DNA of 64,000 nucleotides from assembly GCA_001302245.1 (NCBI GenBank), contig LGYU01000011.1, positions 1-64,000 of the forward strand, read 5' to 3'. Below are positions 35,818 to 45,291 of the stretch, piece after piece. The translations under genes were made by a program, and so were the position numbers. Below the pieces are notes generated by a model. The model made no database searches. It was not told the DNA's origin and saw only the letters and a list, made by a program, of their open reading frames with translations. The stretch comes from Chitinophagaceae bacterium PMP191F (GTDB taxonomy: Bacteria > Bacteroidota > Bacteroidia > Chitinophagales > Chitinophagaceae). Numbering within the stretch: the stretch's first letter is position 1; every line of letters begins with the position of its first letter.

Positions 35818-36687
35818 ATGAAATCGGGTTTTGTAAGTATTATAGGTAGGCCCAATGCAGGGAAAAGCACGCTCCTCAACGCTTTGCTGGGAGAAAAGCT
35901 GGCTATTGTGTCGCCCAAAGTGCAAACAACCAGGCACCGCATCAAAGGCATTATTACGGAAAATGACTACCAGGTGATCTTTTCTGACACCCCCGGCATC
36001 ATTGAACCGAAGTATAAGTTGCACGAAAAAATGATGTATGCGGTACGCCAGGCACTGGAAGATACCGATGTGGCCGTATTGCTGGTAGATGTGAATGATA
36101 ACCTGGAAGAAGTACATGCTATTTTTTCCAACCTCCGGTTAAAAGCACCTGCCCTTGTGGTGGTTAATAAACTGGATACTGTTAAAGAAGAAAAAAAGCA
36201 GGCGGTTTTCAGTTTTTTTAAAGTGCAGTCGTACTGTAAGGAGATCATTGGGATCTCGGCATTAAAAGGTTTGCAGGTAAAAGAACTGTTGCAGGCTATT
36301 GTTCGTTTATTGCCGGAAGGAATGCCGTTTTTTGACAAGGATGAAATGACAGATCTGCCCACCCGTTTTTTTGTGGCAGAGATCATACGTGAAAAGGTGT
36401 TTCATTTGTACCAGGATGAAATTCCCTATCACACTACCGTAATTGTTACGGAGTTTAAAGAAAAGACAACACTGGTAAAGATTGTTGCAGATATTATTGT
36501 GCAGCGCGAAACACAAAAAGCCATTTTACTGGGTGAAAAAGGTAAAATGATCCGGCAACTGGGCACTGATGCCCGCAAGGATATAGAGCTGTTCCTGGCA
36601 CAGAAAGTTTTCCTGGAGCTGTTTGTGAAAGTGCGGCCGAAATGGCGCGACAACGATTTTATGTTGAAAGAGTACGGATACCATTAA
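35818..36687 (+). CDS. era: GTPase Era
   Basis: This 289-residue GTPase binds 16S rRNA and helps mature the 30S subunit. The GTPase domain (about 1-170) has GRPNAGKST (G1), a switch with KVQTTRH, DTPGI (G3), NKLD (G4) and ISALKG (G5). The C-terminal KH domain (about 205-289) carries ILLGEKGKMIRQLG, the RNA-binding GxxG-type loop. Size and motifs are normal. der follows after 17 bases, forming a ribosome-assembly operon. Confidence 0.96.
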   Translation: MKSGFVSIIGRPNAGKSTLLNALLGEKLAIVSPKVQTTRHRIKGIITENDYQVIFSDTPGIIEPKYKLHEKMMYAVRQALEDTDVAVLLVDVNDNLEEVHAIFSNLRLKAPALVVVNKLDTVKEEKKQAVFSFFKVQSYCKEIIGISALKGLQVKELLQAIVRLLPEGMPFFDKDEMTDLPTRFFVAEIIREKVFHLYQDEIPYHTTVIVTEFKEKTTLVKIVADIIVQRETQKAILLGEKGKMIRQLGTDARKDIELFLAQKVFLELFVKVRPKWRDNDFMLKEYGYH

Positions 36688-36704
36688 AAAATTACAGCAA
36701 GTTT

Positions 36705-38018
36705 ATGGCAGGGTTTACAGTAGCTATAGTTGGAAGACCGAATGTAGGCAAAAGCACTTTTTTTAATCGTTTACTGGAGCAGCGTAAAGCTATTGTAGAC
36801 GATGTGAGCGGCGTTACCCGCGATCGTCAGTATGGCGTGGCAGAATGGAACGGCAAAAACTTTAACCTGATCGATACAGGTGGTTTTGTGCCCCGCAGTG
36901 AGGATGTTTTTGAAAAGGAGATCGGCAAACAGGTAATGATCGCCGTGGAAGAGGCCAATGCCATTATTTTTATGGTAGATGCCGCCACTGGTATTACCGA
37001 CCTGGATGAATCAATGGCCGATGTACTGCGCCGTACAGCCAAACCTGTGTACCTGGTAGTGAATAAAGTAGATAACCACGACCGTTTGCTGGAAGCCACC
37101 GAATTTTATGGGCTGGGCTTTGACAATATTTTCTTCCTGTCGTCTATGTCAGGCAGCGGTACCGGCGAATTGCTGGATGCTATTACCGAACTGGTTCCTG
37201 CCAACGAAGAAGGGGAGACGGAAGCAGCCCCTGTCCCCAAATTTGCCATTATCGGGCAACCCAATGTAGGTAAATCGTCGTTGCTGAATGCACTTATCGG
37301 CCAGGAACGCACCATTGTAAGTGATATTGCCGGTACTACCCGCGATACCATTCATACCCACTATAATCTTTTCCAGAAAGAGTTTGTACTGATCGATACA
37401 GCCGGTATACGCCGTAAGACCAAAGTTGAGGAAGACCTGGAATTTTATTCTGTTATCCGTGCTATTAAAGCTATGGATGAGGCAGATGTGTGTATGCTGG
37501 TGCTGGATGCCGAAAAAGGCATTACGGCCCAGGATCTGAATATTTTTAGCCTGGCAACCCGCAAAGGAAAAGGCATTGTAATACTGGTGAATAAGTGGGA
37601 TATGATGGAAAAAGCCACCAATACAGCCCGCGATTATGAAGAAGAACTGAAAAAAAGGATCGCTCCTTTTTCTGATGTGCCCATCATCTTTATTTCTGCA
37701 CAGGAAAAACTGCGTATCCATAAGGCAATAGAAGTAGCGCTGCAGGTATACGAAAATAAACAACGCAGGGTGCCTACTTCAGAACTGAACGAGGTGATGC
37801 TGAAGGCTATCGAATCGTACCACCCGCCGGTTGTGCGTGGCAATCCTATCCGTATCAAGTATGTAACCCAATTGCCCACCCATGTACCATCGTTTGCGTT
37901 TTTCTGTAATTACCCGGATGATGTCAAACAACCCTATAAAAACTACCTGGAGAACCAGTTACGCCAGCATTTCGTATTTAAAGGTGTACCTGTGAGGTTG
38001 TTTTTCAGGAAAAAGTAA
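36705..38018 (+). CDS. der: Ribosome-associated double GTPase Der (EngA)
   Basis: This 437-residue protein has two tandem GTPase domains and a C-terminal KH-like domain, and acts in 50S subunit assembly. Domain 1 has GRPNVGKST, DTGGF and NKVD; domain 2 (from about 180) has GQPNVGKSS, DTAGI and NKWD. The KH-like part (about 350-437) ends VPVRLFFRKK. The frame runs back into era (36642), but ATG 36705 (MAGFTVAIVG) is the family N-terminus and gives a 17-base gap to era, consistent with one operon. Confidence 0.96.
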   Translation: MAGFTVAIVGRPNVGKSTFFNRLLEQRKAIVDDVSGVTRDRQYGVAEWNGKNFNLIDTGGFVPRSEDVFEKEIGKQVMIAVEEANAIIFMVDAATGITDLDESMADVLRRTAKPVYLVVNKVDNHDRLLEATEFYGLGFDNIFFLSSMSGSGTGELLDAITELVPANEEGETEAAPVPKFAIIGQPNVGKSSLLNALIGQERTIVSDIAGTTRDTIHTHYNLFQKEFVLIDTAGIRRKTKVEEDLEFYSVIRAIKAMDEADVCMLVLDAEKGITAQDLNIFSLATRKGKGIVILVNKWDMMEKATNTARDYEEELKKRIAPFSDVPIIFISAQEKLRIHKAIEVALQVYENKQRRVPTSELNEVMLKAIESYHPPVVRGNPIRIKYVTQLPTHVPSFAFFCNYPDDVKQPYKNYLENQLRQHFVFKGVPVRLFFRKK

Positions 38019-38116
38019 GGGTGAGGGATTTTCCGGGCTTTACACTGGAATATTTCCTGTTTTGGGAGGATACTTTTCATGGAAAAATACTGTGGATATT
38101 CATATTATTCATAGTA

Positions 38117-38148
38117 TTTGCAGGAATTTATGATTAGTTGTATCTTGG
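38117..38148 (+). promoter_or_regulatory. Promoter of the T9SS-exported protein gene
   Basis: TTTG at 38117-38120, a 20-base spacer and TATCTTGG at 38141-38148 (one mismatch). It gives a leader of about 100 bases before the ATG at 38257. Confidence 0.5.
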
Positions 38149-38256
38149 TTCCCGGAACAGACAGAACGCCTGAATACCTGACCACAAACTGATTCCTACA
38201 TAAAACCTCTGGAATCCATTTCCTGTGCATTTATCGTTGAAAATAATTTAATTAGT

Positions 38257-40659
38257 ATGAAGAAATTCTACTTGGCTGTAGTATGCTTTTTCAGCTGCAC
38301 GGTAATGGCTTTTTCACAAACAGATCTTTATTGGGTAGGCCCTTTGAATGGTAACTGGAACAGTACCGCCAACTGGTCTGCAACTTCAGGTGGCAGTGGT
38401 GGTGCAGGTATACCCAATACAACATCTTACAACGCTGTATTTACTACCAACGCTACTGTAAATGTGGACCTGGCCACCTTCAGTATCAACCGACTGTTTG
38501 TAACCAGCTCTTCAGCAGTAAAATTGTATACAGGAAGTGCTCCATCCACCACCATTACACTTACCAGCACCTCCTTAGTATCACGTGCATTGGAAATTTC
38601 TACCGGTAGCTCACTGACAGATAGCGCCAGTGTTATCAATACTATATTCCTGGTATCTTTTGCCAATGATGCCAAAGGCCTTATTAATGGAACATGGGCT
38701 TTCTCCGGTGTGGTTGGTCTCAATACGCCCGTTGATGATGGGTTTGCTTATTTTTCATTACCTCCCACAACAGGACTTGCCAATAACATCCAGATAAACG
38801 GTACTATTCAACTGAATAACTATTCTGCTCCTCCTGATGTGCCTTATAATAGCGGTTACCTCAATTTCAATAGCGGTTCTAATTACTGGCTGAACTGTGA
38901 TGGTGCTGCTGCCCCCAATGCCAACTGGAATGTAAGCTCTAACATACAGGTTACAGGTGTACAGACGAATGCTCCTTCTCTGGACAATATTGGTCAGCCG
39001 GGCAATCTTTTGTACAATAGTGCTGGTATGACTGCCAATGCAGGCTGGAACTGGCCGGCAAATCTTATTATCGGGGGTAATTTCAGTGTACTGAGTACCA
39101 ATAATAAAGTATTGTCTTTGTCTATTAATAACGGTTCAGATGTTAACTATACTATTAATGGTAATGTAAATGTGGGCGGCAATTCTGCTCTGACCTTTGT
39201 ACAGGCTAACCAGGATGTGAACTATACCCTGCAGGTAAACGGTAATTTCAATCTTTCGGGTGGTGTATTTTCGTTGCGCGATGGTCCCCTGCCTGCAGTA
39301 CTTACCGGTACTTCTGCTTTAAAAGTAAAAGGTAATATCAATCATACAGGTGGTACATTCACCAGCAATCATATTGCTGTAAGCACCACCAGTGAATTGT
39401 ACGTGGTTGAAATGAATGGTACTGCTGCGCAGACCATTACTTCTACCGGAAGTTTTAACAATGCTGCTAACCAGGTAACCCTTCGGTTGAACAATGCTTC
39501 AGGAACTACTCTGCTATCTCCGCTGACTGTTGGTAAGCTCAGTTGGAACTCAGCAAACAAAGGTAACCTGATCACTTCCGGTTCTAATTATGTTACCATC
39601 AACAACCCCAGTACTACAGACAATACTGTAGTATATGGTGTTTCCGGTACCGGTTTTGTAAGCGGTCCTGTAGCCCGTGCCACCAATACTACTGTTGCTT
39701 ACAGGTTCCCCACCGGCAAGTCTGGCGCTTACAGGTATGCCGAAGTAATTCCTGCTGCTGCAACTGCTTCTGTGTATGTTTCAGAATATTTCGGAACTGC
39801 TTACAGCGATCTTACCACCAATGGTACTGTAGATGGTGTTTCCAACGTACAGTATTGGAGCATCAACCGTATTTCAGGTGCTGATGCTGCTATCCAGTTA
39901 ACACTGCAGGACGGTGCGGTACCTGGTGCCAATCCCGGCTCCCTGATCACTGTAGCACAGTATGCGCCGATAGCACACTGGAAAAATGCTAACCAGGGTT
40001 CTGGTACCACCTTGCCTTATAATGCTACCACAGGTAGTGTTCGCTCTGCTGTATTAAGCAGTTTTATTACACCTAACTTTACTTTTGGTTATGGTAATAA
40101 TGCCGCATTGCCGATAGAACTGGTTGATTTTGCTGTTAAAAAACAATCCGGTGCCACTGCACTGGTAAACTGGAAGGTTTCTGACAACAGTACACCTGTG
40201 AAGTTTGGTGTACTGCGTTCAGTTGACGGTGTATACTTTACCGGAATAGGGACTGTAGCTGCTGGTGAGAATGTAACAGATTATAACTTTACCGATAACG
40301 CACTGCCCACCGGCACTATATACTATCGCTTACAGATGTATGATAAAGATGGTTCTTACAAACTCAGTAAGATCATTGCGGTTATGAATGGAGTGAAGGG
40401 TATCCTGATCACCGGTATGATGCCAACCATTGTACACGACAGGGCCAGACTGAATGTTGTTTCTTCTGAAAAAGGTACTATACAACTGGTGGTAACTGAT
40501 ATTCAGGGCCGGATTGTATATCAGCAACTGGCTGGTATCAATAATGGCGGTAGCCAGGATATCTGGATGTCACTGTCTGCACTGGGAGCAGGTAATTACC
40601 AGGTAACCGGTTATATGAACAATGAAAGTGTAGGCACCTTCAGGTTCATTAAACAATAA
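38257..40659 (+). CDS. Large surface protein with type IX secretion sorting domain
   Basis: This 800-residue protein has a signal peptide (about 1-21), a long Ser/Thr/Asn-rich region with many repeated beta strands (about 22-600, often of the form NINGNVNVGGNS), a fibronectin-like domain (about 625-700) and a C-terminal domain with LVVTDIQGRIVYQ ending in FRFIKQ. The last 80 residues fit the type A T9SS sorting signal, so it should cross the outer membrane and be anchored or released. The repeat part looks like a beta-helix adhesin or a glycan-binding scaffold, with no catalytic motif seen. It is monocistronic, followed by a perfect terminator. Confidence 0.82.
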   Translation: MKKFYLAVVCFFSCTVMAFSQTDLYWVGPLNGNWNSTANWSATSGGSGGAGIPNTTSYNAVFTTNATVNVDLATFSINRLFVTSSSAVKLYTGSAPSTTITLTSTSLVSRALEISTGSSLTDSASVINTIFLVSFANDAKGLINGTWAFSGVVGLNTPVDDGFAYFSLPPTTGLANNIQINGTIQLNNYSAPPDVPYNSGYLNFNSGSNYWLNCDGAAAPNANWNVSSNIQVTGVQTNAPSLDNIGQPGNLLYNSAGMTANAGWNWPANLIIGGNFSVLSTNNKVLSLSINNGSDVNYTINGNVNVGGNSALTFVQANQDVNYTLQVNGNFNLSGGVFSLRDGPLPAVLTGTSALKVKGNINHTGGTFTSNHIAVSTTSELYVVEMNGTAAQTITSTGSFNNAANQVTLRLNNASGTTLLSPLTVGKLSWNSANKGNLITSGSNYVTINNPSTTDNTVVYGVSGTGFVSGPVARATNTTVAYRFPTGKSGAYRYAEVIPAAATASVYVSEYFGTAYSDLTTNGTVDGVSNVQYWSINRISGADAAIQLTLQDGAVPGANPGSLITVAQYAPIAHWKNANQGSGTTLPYNATTGSVRSAVLSSFITPNFTFGYGNNAALPIELVDFAVKKQSGATALVNWKVSDNSTPVKFGVLRSVDGVYFTGIGTVAAGENVTDYNFTDNALPTGTIYYRLQMYDKDGSYKLSKIIAVMNGVKGILITGMMPTIVHDRARLNVVSSEKGTIQLVVTDIQGRIVYQQLAGINNGGSQDIWMSLSALGAGNYQVTGYMNNESVGTFRFIKQ

Positions 40660-40684
40660 CTTACTGAACATAACGAATGATAAT

Positions 40685-40722
40685 AAAAGAAAAACTCCCG
40701 TAACAGCGGGAGTTTTTCTTTT
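40685..40722. terminator. Bidirectional terminator between the surface protein and DUF4954
   Basis: A perfect 16-base stem (40685-40700 with 40707-40722, core ACTCCCG) with a six-base loop has A-rich and T-rich flanks, so it stops both convergent genes. Confidence 0.88.
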
Positions 40723-40753
40723 ATTGCTTTGTATAGTATGAACTATGATCTTA

Positions 40754-42988
40754 TCAGGCAATCACTGTCTTTCCTGTGAGTTTTAGTTTGCTCATCAATT
40801 GCTGTAATTCCTTTTTATAGGCCAGCAGGCTTTTCTGTTCCTGTTTGATGAAAGCATTTTCAGATAACTTTCCTACTACTTTCTCCATTGACTCCTGGCT
40901 ATTGTATACCATTTTGCGGAAAGGATTTTTGTAGTCTTTAGCCCTGGATTCGTAAATGCCTTTGGCGATCCATTCGCGGGTATCAACGCTTTGTGAAAGC
41001 AGTGCATATAATATTTCAGGAGTAGCCCTTTTCAGTGAAATGCCCTGTACTGTTTTTAATGCAGCCATGGCATGTACCAGTTGTTCCCGGTTATAATTAT
41101 TGCCCTGTTCCTGGTAAAAGGCATGAATATCATTCCATGATTTTACCCTTCCGGAATGTACCTGTTTGATCAATTTTTCTATTTCTGACTGTCTGATCAA
41201 CTGGCCACCGGCATTGCTCCATGCACTCAATGCTACTGATCCCGGCAGACTTTCCTGCAGTTGTGCTATGTTTTTAGGATGGGTAACACGGATATGCTCT
41301 ACCAACTGCTGTGCTGCATATAAGGCTACCAGTTTTTTAAATAACTGGTAAGACTGTAACACTTTAATGATCCTGACAGGTCTGCGGCTGTTTTCAAATC
41401 CTTCGGCAGTAATCACCAGTGTGTTTACCACAGGATCATTATTTTCCAGCAATTGCTTACCTGCAGTAATTGCTTCTTCTGTAGTGATCTTTTTACGCAA
41501 ACCCTGCTGCAGCAACCATGCTTTACCGGTAAACTGTTGTAACAGTGCAAGTGAATCAACTATTTCGTTGATAGTATCCGGTGCCAGGAAATTGAATTCC
41601 AGCGGCTGTGTTTTGTTGATACGTTTATCGCGGTCAATATATTTCCAGGAATTTCTTGCCAGTGCGTACATATTGTACAGGAACCAATAGCCGGGCATTA
41701 CCGTCAGTTGATTGTTGTGTACATCATTACTGATAAGTGCAAAAGGGATTGGGATATTCAGTTCTGACGGGTAATCACCTTTGGCCAGTATAGCGTAGGA
41801 TGCAAATTTTGAATTGTGTTTCAGGCTCACACACAGACCAGGCCAGAAACCGCGTCCGGCAACCAGTTCACCATCCGGACTACGTGAGTTGTGATTGGAG
41901 CCGATAGTAGCGCCGGCTGCCATATTGCTTTGCCCCTGTATCAATGACGCACATAAAAATGAGTTGTTATGGTGCTGTTCGTGTGCAGGAAAAATCAATG
42001 AGTTCAATACTTCGCAACAGGAAATAGTGGAGTTATCGCCCAGGTAAGAGTTGATAAGACGTGCGCCATATTTAAGCTGTGAATGGGACGCCAGGAAAAA
42101 GCGAACTGCTTTTACGCCGTAGAATATACGGCAGCCGTAACCAATGATGCCGTTCACCAATTCACATCCTTCACCCACCTGCGATTTGGCTTCAGCCGAA
42201 GAGTTGATGGTAACATTCTTGATCTTGTTCGCTCCTTTGAGATAGGCATCACTGCCAATATTCACATCTTTTACAATGCGGCAGTTTTTGATCACGGTTC
42301 TGTCGCCGATAACACCATAATATCCGCGTCGTTTATCCGATTGCTTATCGGTAAAACTTTTCAGTTTGTCCATCAGCACATCATCATCCCTGAACTGTGT
42401 CCACAACCAGGCATCGCCGGGCAGCATGCCATTGAAAGGAATGATCTTACGTCCACCGTTTTCGTTACATACTTCCAGCCATATCCGGATATTTTCGTTT
42501 TCTCCTTCTTTCAGAAAGCCATTACCAAATTTTGCATGATCGGTAGTGGCAATTTCATTGATATTTACCAGCATTACATCACTACCGGTAATATAGTGCG
42601 ACAGATAGTTTACGTTATCTACCACTACATTGTCTCCAAAATCACAACTGATAATAGTACTGTTGTATAAGCCAACAGGTCTTTTCAGGTTGTGAAATTC
42701 CAGGTAGTATGGTTCCAGTTTTCCGATGCGTACCAGTCCATAGAATTTACAATGCTGTACTAATTCAGGATTGAAAGCGTCTGATACCAGTATTTTATTC
42801 CAGTCGTCGGAGGTATTGCGATTGCGAACCAGTACTTCAATTTCATACGCAGTAAGCTGCCGGTACCGGATGCCGTTTTTATTCTGCTCATTACGCAGGT
42901 AATACTCATCCTTTCCTTTGGGAAGAAAATCGGGGGGAATAAAATTATACCCTAAAGTATTCAGCAGGCTTTTTTTGATTACGTTCAT
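40754..42988 (-). CDS. DUF4954 family protein with left-handed beta-helix
   Basis: This 744-residue protein belongs to the DUF4954 family of Bacteroidota. The N-terminal half (about 1-360) holds stretches of hexapeptide-like repeats typical of a left-handed parallel beta-helix, as in acyl- and nucleotidyl-transferases acting on sugar nucleotides; GDNVVVDNVNYLSHYI, IGSDAYLKGANKIKNV and LGDNSTISCCEVL are examples. The C-terminal half is helical. Family members are suggested to be sugar-nucleotide enzymes or regulators, but the reaction is unknown. No catalytic residue can be named. It precedes glmS, a UDP-GlcNAc pathway enzyme upstream on the same strand, a mild contextual hint. Confidence 0.8.
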   Translation of the reverse strand: MNVIKKSLLNTLGYNFIPPDFLPKGKDEYYLRNEQNKNGIRYRQLTAYEIEVLVRNRNTSDDWNKILVSDAFNPELVQHCKFYGLVRIGKLEPYYLEFHNLKRPVGLYNSTIISCDFGDNVVVDNVNYLSHYITGSDVMLVNINEIATTDHAKFGNGFLKEGENENIRIWLEVCNENGGRKIIPFNGMLPGDAWLWTQFRDDDVLMDKLKSFTDKQSDKRRGYYGVIGDRTVIKNCRIVKDVNIGSDAYLKGANKIKNVTINSSAEAKSQVGEGCELVNGIIGYGCRIFYGVKAVRFFLASHSQLKYGARLINSYLGDNSTISCCEVLNSLIFPAHEQHHNNSFLCASLIQGQSNMAAGATIGSNHNSRSPDGELVAGRGFWPGLCVSLKHNSKFASYAILAKGDYPSELNIPIPFALISNDVHNNQLTVMPGYWFLYNMYALARNSWKYIDRDKRINKTQPLEFNFLAPDTINEIVDSLALLQQFTGKAWLLQQGLRKKITTEEAITAGKQLLENNDPVVNTLVITAEGFENSRRPVRIIKVLQSYQLFKKLVALYAAQQLVEHIRVTHPKNIAQLQESLPGSVALSAWSNAGGQLIRQSEIEKLIKQVHSGRVKSWNDIHAFYQEQGNNYNREQLVHAMAALKTVQGISLKRATPEILYALLSQSVDTREWIAKGIYESRAKDYKNPFRKMVYNSQESMEKVVGKLSENAFIKQEQKSLLAYKKELQQLMSKLKLTGKTVIA

Positions 42989-42989
42989 A

Positions 42990-43182
42990 GTAATGTAGTC
43001 AATAATGAATGGTCTGTGGTGAATGGACGGGCAGTAAGCGTGAACGGTGAAATGTCAAACGTGAAATTGGCTACAGGTTTAAATTATTGGCTGTTTAGCC
43101 ATGTAATATTTCAGCCTGTAACTGATCTACGTACGATATTCAACTCTCTTCCTTCTATAACCTGCAACTTAAAACCTATAAC
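42990..43182. repeat. Degenerate intergenic repeat words, copy 4
   Basis: The gap between DUF4954 and glmS has GGTGAATGG and GTGAACGGTGAAATG-type words near 43015-43060 and CTATAACCTGCAACTTAAAA near 43156-43175, with AACCTATAACCTATT after it. The last set recurs at 47915-47941 and, inverted, at 59985-60017. Confidence 0.6.
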
Positions 43183-45018
43183 CTATTCTACCGTCACACT
43201 TTTCGCCAGGTTACGTGGTTTGTCTACATCAAGGCCTTTGGCTACACCGATGTAATAAGCCAGTAGTTGCAAAGGAATAACGCTTAATAAAGGCGCTACC
43301 AGTTCATCTGCAGCCGGTACTTCAATATAGTCGTCTGCCATTTTAGGAATGGTTTCATCACCTTCTGTAACAATGGCGATCACTTTTCCTTTACGGGCTT
43401 TGATCTCCTGTATATTGCTCACGATCTTTTCGTGGTAGGAATCTTTGGTGGCTACAAATACTACGGGCAATGATTCATCTACCAGTGCAATAGGACCGTG
43501 TTTCATTTCTGCCGCAGGATAACCTTCAGCATGTATGTAAGAGATCTCTTTCAGTTTTAATGCGCCTTCCAGCGCAACAGGGAAGTTGTAACCACGACCC
43601 AGGTACAGGAAATCACGGGCATCTTTGTATTTTTCTGCCAGTTGCTGTACTGCTGCGCTGGTTTTTAAAGTGGTGGCTACTTTGTCTGGAATTTCCTGCA
43701 ATTCCTTCATTAGTTGCAGATAGCGTTTGTTGTCAATACTGCCTTTTTCACGCGCAATTTTTAATGCGATCATGTTCAGTACAGCCAGTTGCGCTGTAAA
43801 TGCCTTGGTACTGGCAACACCAATTTCCGGTCCGGCATGTGTATAAGCACCTGCATGTGAAATACGTGCAATGGAAGAGCCTACCACATTCACTACTCCA
43901 AAAATGATGGCGCCTTGTTCTTTGGCTTTTTCAATGGCTACCAGTGTATCGGCCGTTTCACCGCTTTGCGAAATAGCGATGATCACATCGCCTTTATTGA
44001 TAACAGGATTGCGATAACGGAACTCCGATGCATATTCTACTTCCACCGGTATACGGCACAATTCTTCAATAACATATTCAGCCACCAGGCCGGCATGCCA
44101 ACTGGTGCCACAGGCTATAATGATGATGCGTTGCGCATGTTTCAATTGCTCAATATGGTTCTGTACTCCTGCCATGGTAATGGTACCTGCAGCCGGATCA
44201 AGACGCCCACGTAAGCAATCGAAAATAGTATGGGGTTGTTCGAAGATCTCTTTCAGCATGAAATGATCATAACCGCTTTTTTCGATGGCGGCTAATTCCA
44301 GGTCCAGCTTTTGTACATAGGGAGTGAGCTTTTCATTACCCAGGTTTTTCAGTATCAGTTCATCCGGGCGTATGATGGCCAGCTCATAGTCATTTACATA
44401 CACTACTTCTTTGGTATATTCAATGATAGGAGAAGCGTCAGAAGCCAGGAAATGTTCCCCTTTACCTACACCAATCACCAGCGGGCTGCCTTTGCGTGCC
44501 GCGATCAGCGTATCCGGATTGTCCTGGTCAATCAGCACAATTACATAAGCACCGGTGATACGTTTCAATGCAATGCGTACTGCTTCTTCCAGTACGCACT
44601 GATTATTTTTCTGAATATCCTCAATAAATTTCAACAGTACTTCTGTATCGGTATCACTGGTAAAGCTGTAACCTTTTTTCAGTAACTCATTTTTGATCTG
44701 TGCATAGTTCTCAATAATACCGTTGTGGATCATTGCCAGTTTGCCATTGGCAGAACTATGAGGATGTGCATTGCGATCGCTGGGTTCGCCATGGGTAGCC
44801 CAGCGTGTGTGCCCGATGCCTGCGTGCGCATGAACATCTTTGCCTATCAGGCTTTCTTCCAGTTGAGCTACTTTTCCTTGTTTTTTATATACCCGCAAAC
44901 TCTGGTTCAACAGCGCCACACCTGCGCTATCGTATCCGCGGTATTCCAGTCTTTTAAGTCCTTTTAAGATAATGGGGTACGCTTCCTTAGGGCCGATATA
45001 AGCAACAATGCCGCACAT
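43183..45018 (-). CDS. glmS: Glutamine-fructose-6-phosphate aminotransferase
   Basis: This 611-residue enzyme makes glucosamine 6-phosphate, the first step to UDP-GlcNAc for peptidoglycan. The N-terminal amidotransferase has the nucleophile Cys2 (MCGIVAYIG) and the GHTRWATHG and SDTDTEVL motifs. Two SIS domains follow (from about 285), with CGTSWHAG, ISQSGETADT, ASTKAFTAQ and EGYPAAEMKHGPIAL. The C-terminus reads NLAKSVTVE as in other GlmS enzymes. Length matches the family (about 609). No glmS ribozyme, which is a Firmicutes feature, is present. Confidence 0.97.
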   Translation of the reverse strand: MCGIVAYIGPKEAYPIILKGLKRLEYRGYDSAGVALLNQSLRVYKKQGKVAQLEESLIGKDVHAHAGIGHTRWATHGEPSDRNAHPHSSANGKLAMIHNGIIENYAQIKNELLKKGYSFTSDTDTEVLLKFIEDIQKNNQCVLEEAVRIALKRITGAYVIVLIDQDNPDTLIAARKGSPLVIGVGKGEHFLASDASPIIEYTKEVVYVNDYELAIIRPDELILKNLGNEKLTPYVQKLDLELAAIEKSGYDHFMLKEIFEQPHTIFDCLRGRLDPAAGTITMAGVQNHIEQLKHAQRIIIIACGTSWHAGLVAEYVIEELCRIPVEVEYASEFRYRNPVINKGDVIIAISQSGETADTLVAIEKAKEQGAIIFGVVNVVGSSIARISHAGAYTHAGPEIGVASTKAFTAQLAVLNMIALKIAREKGSIDNKRYLQLMKELQEIPDKVATTLKTSAAVQQLAEKYKDARDFLYLGRGYNFPVALEGALKLKEISYIHAEGYPAAEMKHGPIALVDESLPVVFVATKDSYHEKIVSNIQEIKARKGKVIAIVTEGDETIPKMADDYIEVPAADELVAPLLSVIPLQLLAYYIGVAKGLDVDKPRNLAKSVTVE

Positions 45019-45240
45019 ATAGATAGTTTAATGATTGATAAAAACACGGGCAGTTGTGAATGTACAACTGAGCGATTGCGCAATTTATCAAAAATAACGC
45101 CAGTACGTATGAATGCTGCTGCAATGCATAAACATTTGCATTTCATATAGATAAATACGGAAATATGCCGGTTTGAATACCGCAAACTGTTGCAGATTCA
45201 GGAAAAAAGATGCAAATAAAGTGGCATAAATGAGGCGGAA

Positions 45241-45277
45241 AATAAAAGACCCGCGACAGTATCGCGGGTCTTTTATT
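45241..45277. terminator. Terminator after the S9 peptidase gene
   Basis: A perfect 16-base stem (45241-45256 with 45262-45277, core GACCCGCGA) has a five-base loop, with A/T tails on both sides. It follows the peptidase stop on the minus strand. Confidence 0.85.
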
Positions 45278-45291
45278 ATGTGTTGGGAGTT

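Noticed and set aside
43183-45018. glmS ribozyme
   Set aside because: That element is a Firmicutes feature and no matching fold was seen upstream of this glmS.
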